Source: Thermaerobacter sp. PB12/4term | GTDB lineage: Bacteria; Bacillota; Sulfobacillia; Thermaerobacterales; Thermaerobacteraceae | DNA: 64,000 nucleotides | Assembly: GCF_003403315.2 (NCBI RefSeq) | Contig: NZ_CP048407.1 | Span: 1,798,001 to 1,862,000 of the forward strand | Direction: 5' to 3' | Shown: piece after piece, positions 60,723 through 64,000 of the stretch | Numbering within the stretch: the first letter of the stretch is position 1 | Layout of the letters: each line of letters opens with the position of its first letter | Position numbers and translations under genes: made by a program | Notes under the pieces: generated by a model | Seen by the model: the letters and a program-made list of their open reading frames with translations, nothing else | The model's database searches: none | What the model was told of the DNA's origin: nothing

Positions 60723-61964
60723 ATGCTGGGAGGTGGGAAGGTGAAACGCCTATACGAGCTTCATGGCGAGGGTCGGTCCATCCGGGAGATCGCACGAATC
60801 CTCGGGATCTCCCGGAACACGGTGCGGCGGTACTTGCGTGCCACCGAGGTGCCCAAGCCGGCCCCTCGGGCGGCCCGCGGCTCCAAGCTCGACCCCTACA
60901 AGGAGTTTATCCTGCAACGGGTGGCGGAGGGAGTGGAAAACTGCGTCGTCCTTCTTCGCGAGCTGCGGACCCAGGGTTACGAGGGGGGCTACACCATCCT
61001 CAAGGAGTTCGTCCGGCCCCTGCGTCGCCCCCGCTCCATGCCGGGCACCGTCCGGTTCGAGACGCAGCCGGGCCAGCAGACGCAAGTGGATTGGGGCAGC
61101 TGTGCCTATACGCTGCCGGACGGCACGGACCGGCGAAAGTGGGTCTTCGCGATGGTGCTCAGCTGGTCGCGGGCCCTGTACGTCGAGTTTGTCGACCGGG
61201 CCGACACCGCGACGTTCATCCGCTGCCATCTGAACGCGTTCCGGTACTTCGGCGGGGTACCGGAAACGTGCCTGTACGACCGGACCAAGCTGGTGGTGTT
61301 GGGGCTGGATGAGAACGGCGAGCCCAAGTGGAATGAACGCTTTCTGGACTTTGCCCTGCGGCTGGGTTTTGCCATCCGGCTCTGCCAGGGCTACCGCCCC
61401 CAGACCAAGGGCCGGGTGGAAAGCGGCATCAAGTACGTCAAGGGCAACTTCTGGCCCGCGGTTCGGTTCACGGATCTGGATGACCTGAACCGGCAGGCCC
61501 TGGCGTGGTGTGATACCGTGGCCAACGTCCGCATCCACGGCACCACCCATGAGCGGCCCGTGGACCGGTTGGCGATCGAACGAGGGGCCTTGCGGCCGTT
61601 GCCCCCGCAGGAGCGGCTTAGGCCGTGGCTGCGCGAGCAGCGGCAGGTGGGCCGGGACGGTTACGTACAGTGGGAACGGGCGTGGTACGGCCTGCCGTGG
61701 CCCTGGCGGCCCGGCCAGCTCGTCCAGGTCCAGCCGGGCGAGGGCGTGGTCGAGCTCTGGGTCGGTGACCAGCGGGTGGCGGTGCATCCCCGAGCCCTCC
61801 GGCCGGGCCAGCGCTTCACGCACCCGCAGCAGTGGGCGGGGTTGTCCGCGAAGCGTGGCCGTCCGCGGCCGGAGCCCCGGGCGGTGCAATGGCCCACGGT
61901 GGAAGTCGAGCGACGGTCTTTGAGCACCTACGAGGCTCTGGCCGAGGCGGTGAGTCGGCGATGA
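60723..61964 (+). CDS. istA: IS21 transposase IstA
   Basis: About 413 residues. An N-terminal helix-turn-helix (GRSIREIARILGISRNTVRRYLR) is followed by the DDE integrase core: QVDWGSCAYTL, LYDRTKLVVLG and the Glu in KGRVESGIKYVKGNFW. The ATG at 60723 follows GGGAGGTG by nine bases; a GTG at 60741 with GGGAGGTGGG is also possible. It cuts and joins DNA with the help of IstB. The frame is intact, so the protein could be active. Confidence 0.92.
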   Translation: MLGGGKVKRLYELHGEGRSIREIARILGISRNTVRRYLRATEVPKPAPRAARGSKLDPYKEFILQRVAEGVENCVVLLRELRTQGYEGGYTILKEFVRPLRRPRSMPGTVRFETQPGQQTQVDWGSCAYTLPDGTDRRKWVFAMVLSWSRALYVEFVDRADTATFIRCHLNAFRYFGGVPETCLYDRTKLVVLGLDENGEPKWNERFLDFALRLGFAIRLCQGYRPQTKGRVESGIKYVKGNFWPAVRFTDLDDLNRQALAWCDTVANVRIHGTTHERPVDRLAIERGALRPLPPQERLRPWLREQRQVGRDGYVQWERAWYGLPWPWRPGQLVQVQPGEGVVELWVGDQRVAVHPRALRPGQRFTHPQQWAGLSAKRGRPRPEPRAVQWPTVEVERRSLSTYEALAEAVSRR

Positions 61965-62761
61965 TCGCCCTGGAGAAGGCCCGGCAGTACCTGGAGCAGC
62001 TGGGCTTGAGCCACGCGGCGGCGGTTCTCGAAAGCCGCCTGGAGGCCGCCGCCCAGAAGCAGCTCCCCTACCCCGACTTCCTCGTGGACCTGCTGGGCCT
62101 CGAGGCGGCGGCGCGCCGGGAGCGCTACCTGCGGACACGGACACGACTGGCGCATTTGCCCTTTCACCGCACCCTGGAGCAGTTCGACTTCGGGTTCCAG
62201 CCGTCCGTCGACGAGCGCCAGATTCGCGAGCTGGCTACCCTCGCCTTCGTCGCCGACGCCGCCAATGTGATCTTCCTCGGACCACCAGGCGTGGGCAAAA
62301 CCCACCTGAGTGTGGCTCTCGGGATCAAGGCGATCGAGGCCGGTTACGGAGTGTACTTCGTGCGGGCTCACGAGCTGCTCGAAGACCTGCGCCGCGCCCA
62401 AGCCGAGCACCGACTCGACCGACGCATGCGAGTCTACTTGGCCCCCAAGGTGCTGATCATCGACGAATTCGGGGTCTGGCCCTACGACCGGGCTGCGGCG
62501 ACCGCCCTGTTCGCCCTGATCTCGGCCCGTTATGAACGGGGCAGCATCATCTTGACCAGTAACAAGGGCTTTGCGGAGTGGGGCGAAGTGTTGGGCGATT
62601 CGGTGATCGCCACCGCCATCCTCGACCGGTTGCTTCACCACAGCCACGTCATCAACATCCGGGGCGAGAGCTACCGGCTTCGGGAGAAGAAGCGGGCGGG
62701 ACTGTTCGGCGGAACCCCACCCCGAAGGGAGGTGATGCCACAGGACGGCTCTGCGGAGTAA
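61961..62761 (+). CDS. istB: IS21 helper ATPase IstB
   Basis: 266 residues. AAA+/DnaC-like ATPase with Walker A FLGPPGVGKTHLS, Walker B VLIIDEFGVWPYD, and sensor ILTSNKGFAEWGEVLGD. It picks the target site and activates IstA. The ATG overlaps the istA stop (ATGA), the usual coupling in this family. The C-terminal YRLREKKRAGLF is typical. Intact. Confidence 0.94.
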   Translation: MIALEKARQYLEQLGLSHAAAVLESRLEAAAQKQLPYPDFLVDLLGLEAAARRERYLRTRTRLAHLPFHRTLEQFDFGFQPSVDERQIRELATLAFVADAANVIFLGPPGVGKTHLSVALGIKAIEAGYGVYFVRAHELLEDLRRAQAEHRLDRRMRVYLAPKVLIIDEFGVWPYDRAAATALFALISARYERGSIILTSNKGFAEWGEVLGDSVIATAILDRLLHHSHVINIRGESYRLREKKRAGLFGGTPPRREVMPQDGSAE

Positions 62762-62864
62762 GTGACCCGAAGGGGTGGGATTTCCTAAGCGCTTGTCAAG
62801 GTGCAGACGGCGCGAACTGTGGTAGCTTTAAAGTTGGGGGCACCCCTACGGGGAGCTGGGTGGC

Positions 62865-63140
62865 TCAGCCGACCCGAACGTTATCCCCCGGGTGCCCTTC
62901 ACGATTGCGGCGGGCGCGCCGCACGGAGTCGGGAACGGTGTACGCCTGTGCCAGGCGCCGAGCCGTTTCCCGGTCCACGGGCGTGCCGTGTGCATCGCGC
63001 AGGACGTACAGCCTTCCGTCCCTTCGCACGGCATACAGCCGGTCGGCAAGGTGCACCGCCACGACGCACACGGCCTGCGTGTGGTGGTGGCCCTTCTCGA
63101 CGAGGCAGCGGCAATAGAGCCGGGCGAGTTCGGGTGAAGT
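62865..63140 (-). pseudogene. C-terminal remnant of an IS110-family transposase
   Basis: About 90 residues in frame: PELARLYCRCLVEKGHHHTQAVCVV, LADRLYAVRRDGRLYVL, then a basic tail. This is the C-terminal end of IS110/IS116/IS902-type transposases (the LARxY-x8-KGxxHxQAxCAV pattern). Everything upstream is missing because the partial IS3 element begins at 63135-63141. The gap to istB (62762-62864) shows no gene. Confidence 0.7.
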
Positions 63141-64000
63141 TGACCCGGTTTCGTGGACAGGTTGAGGCTTACGCGACAACCCCTTCCTGTGGCTGAGCCT
63201 TTCGCTCCTGGATCCAACGCTCCTCGTACTCGTAGGGCGAGAGGTAACCAAGTGCCGAGTGACGCCGCCGCCGGTTGTAGAACCCTTCGACGTACTCGAA
63301 GATCGCCATGCGCAGTTGATCCCGTGTGGCCCAGGCTTGGCGGTCGAGGAGCTCCCGTTGCAGGGTCGCGTAGAAACTCTCCGCCATCGCGTTGTCCAGC
63401 GCATCGCCCACGGAACCCATTGATCCGGCGATGCCCAGGACCTCCAAGCGGCGGGTGAATGCCAGCGAGGTGTATTGCACGCCATGGTCCGAGTGGTGGA
63501 TCAGACCGGGCCCCGGCCGGCGACGCCGTACCGCCATGGTGACGGCGTCGACCACCAACTCCGCCACGGGCCGGTCCCCCATGGCCCAGCCCACCACGGC
63601 GCGGGAGAAGGCATCCACCACCGTGGCCAGGTACAGCCAGCCTTCCTCCGTGCGATGCTGCGTGAGGTCCGCCACCCACACCCGGTTGGGGGCATCGGGC
63701 ACAAACTGCCGACCCAGCCGATCAGGGTAGACGGGGCGGCGGGGATCCCGGAGTGTGATCCCCCGGGTCCGGCGCCGGTGCACGCCGGCCAGCCCCATAG
63801 CCCGCATCAGCCGGGCGACCCGCTTCCGACCACAGCGGACCCCATGCGTCAACCGCAGCTCTGCATGGATGCGGGGCGCGCCATACGTGCCCCGGCTGCC
63901 AGCATGGATGAGCCGGATCCGCTGGCTCAAATCCGCGTCCTCCTGGGACCGTCTGGAGGCACCCCGTTGCCGCCATGCGTAATAGCCACTCGTCGAGACG
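63135..64000 (-). mobile_element. IS3-family element, cut by the window edge
   Basis: The low-coordinate end carries TGACCCGGTTTCGTGGACA (63141-63159), of the TGA..GTGGACA type seen at IS3 ends; TGAAGT at 63135 is an alternative outer end. The transposase gene on the minus strand runs out of the window, so orfA and the other end are not visible. The element truncates the IS110 remnant. Confidence 0.75.
63169..64000 (-). CDS. IS3-family transposase OrfB, N-terminus outside window
   Basis: At least 276 residues, open to the right edge. The N-terminal region reads VSTSGYYAWRQRGAS, then YGAPRIHAELR and a helix-turn-helix-like RKRVARLMRAMGL. The integrase core has WVADLTQHRTEEGWLYLATVVDAF (Asp), IHHSDHGVQYTS (Asp) and DNAMAESFYATLQREL (Glu). 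It ends at TAA 63169-63171. An internal TTG at 63930 is probably not the true start, because the family homology continues upstream without a break to the window edge. Confidence 0.9.
   Translation of the reverse strand, partial: VSTSGYYAWRQRGASRRSQEDADLSQRIRLIHAGSRGTYGAPRIHAELRLTHGVRCGRKRVARLMRAMGLAGVHRRRTRGITLRDPRRPVYPDRLGRQFVPDAPNRVWVADLTQHRTEEGWLYLATVVDAFSRAVVGWAMGDRPVAELVVDAVTMAVRRRRPGPGLIHHSDHGVQYTSLAFTRRLEVLGIAGSMGSVGDALDNAMAESFYATLQRELLDRQAWATRDQLRMAIFEYVEGFYNRRRRHSALGYLSPYEYEERWIQERKAQPQEGVVA

Larger units (their letters stand above)
60625..62761 (+). mobile_element. IS21-family element, left end at the CRISPR tail
   Basis: The left end appears to be TGTTAAACTGACCCGGG at 60625, with an internal repeat of the TGACCC motif (AATTGACCCACC near 60655-60667), as in multi-copy IS21 ends. 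istA and istB follow with an ATGA overlap. No matching right terminus (GGGTCA-type) was found after istB, so the right end is either diverged, lost or beyond recognition; the end coordinate given is the istB stop. Confidence 0.7.

Overview
The window is very GC-rich, uses many GTG and TTG starts behind strong Shine-Dalgarno sites, and carries Gly/Ala/Pro-rich linkers in many proteins. Its gene content (R2-like oxidase, DUF2249 proteins, NirK, YhfC-type membrane protease, ROK/ABC sugar locus) fits a thermophilic high-GC Firmicute of the Thermaerobacter type. That placement is an inference from gene families and composition. No rRNA or tRNA gene was recognised.

Layout. (1) 0-3 kb: end of a DUF2267 gene, an aldehyde dehydrogenase and small proteins. 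(2) 3.3-23.7 kb: a nitrogen-oxide/respiration-type island with two NnrS-like or heme-copper-like membrane proteins, a SufT/MIP18-like protein, DUF2249 proteins, a membrane-TusA fusion, a Fur regulator, a DoxX protein, a glycosyltransferase, Mrp, ferredoxin, a hemerythrin-DUF2249 protein, a CopD-like protein, copper nitrite reductase (NirK), a radical SAM/SPASM protein, a multicopper oxidase, a Crp/Fnr regulator and a YhfC protease. Palindromes of the form GTGA-N6-TCAC precede several of these genes, and the Crp/Fnr protein has a CRP-like recognition helix, so they probably form one regulon. (3) 23.8-28.9 kb: a minus-strand cluster of aldehyde dehydrogenase, R2-like ligand-binding oxidase, alcohol dehydrogenase and SCP-2 protein, headed by a TetR regulator. 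(4) 29.5-39.6 kb: MocA-like protein, PH-domain protein, Ycf48-like lipoprotein, ABC1 kinase, a DUF6114 membrane domain fused to an acyl-CoA ligase, and a secreted CocE/NonD hydrolase. (5) 40.1-46.3 kb: two PfkB kinases, PsuG, XdhC and a MoxR ATPase. (6) 46.5-55.5 kb: a beta-mannoside-type sugar locus (ROK regulator, binding protein, two permeases, GH130, GH5-like enzyme). A CoxE-like VWA protein follows at 55.6-57.6 kb.

(7) 57.7-64 kb: a CRISPR locus without cas genes, invaded by insertion sequences. This is the most unusual part. An IS1634-like element (58236-60101) sits inside a CRISPR repeat, flanked by a TATGA target duplication. The 7 full repeats right of it are a normal 30-bp repeat. 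The 5 repeats left of it, on the leader side, are all an identical 31-bp hybrid: 19 bp of the native repeat plus the first 12 bp of the IS. The simplest reading is that the IS hit the leader-proximal repeat, and that the adaptation machinery then copied the IS-containing hybrid during four later spacer acquisitions, measuring about 31 bp from the leader edge whatever the sequence. An IS21 element, an IS110 remnant and a partial IS3 element follow.
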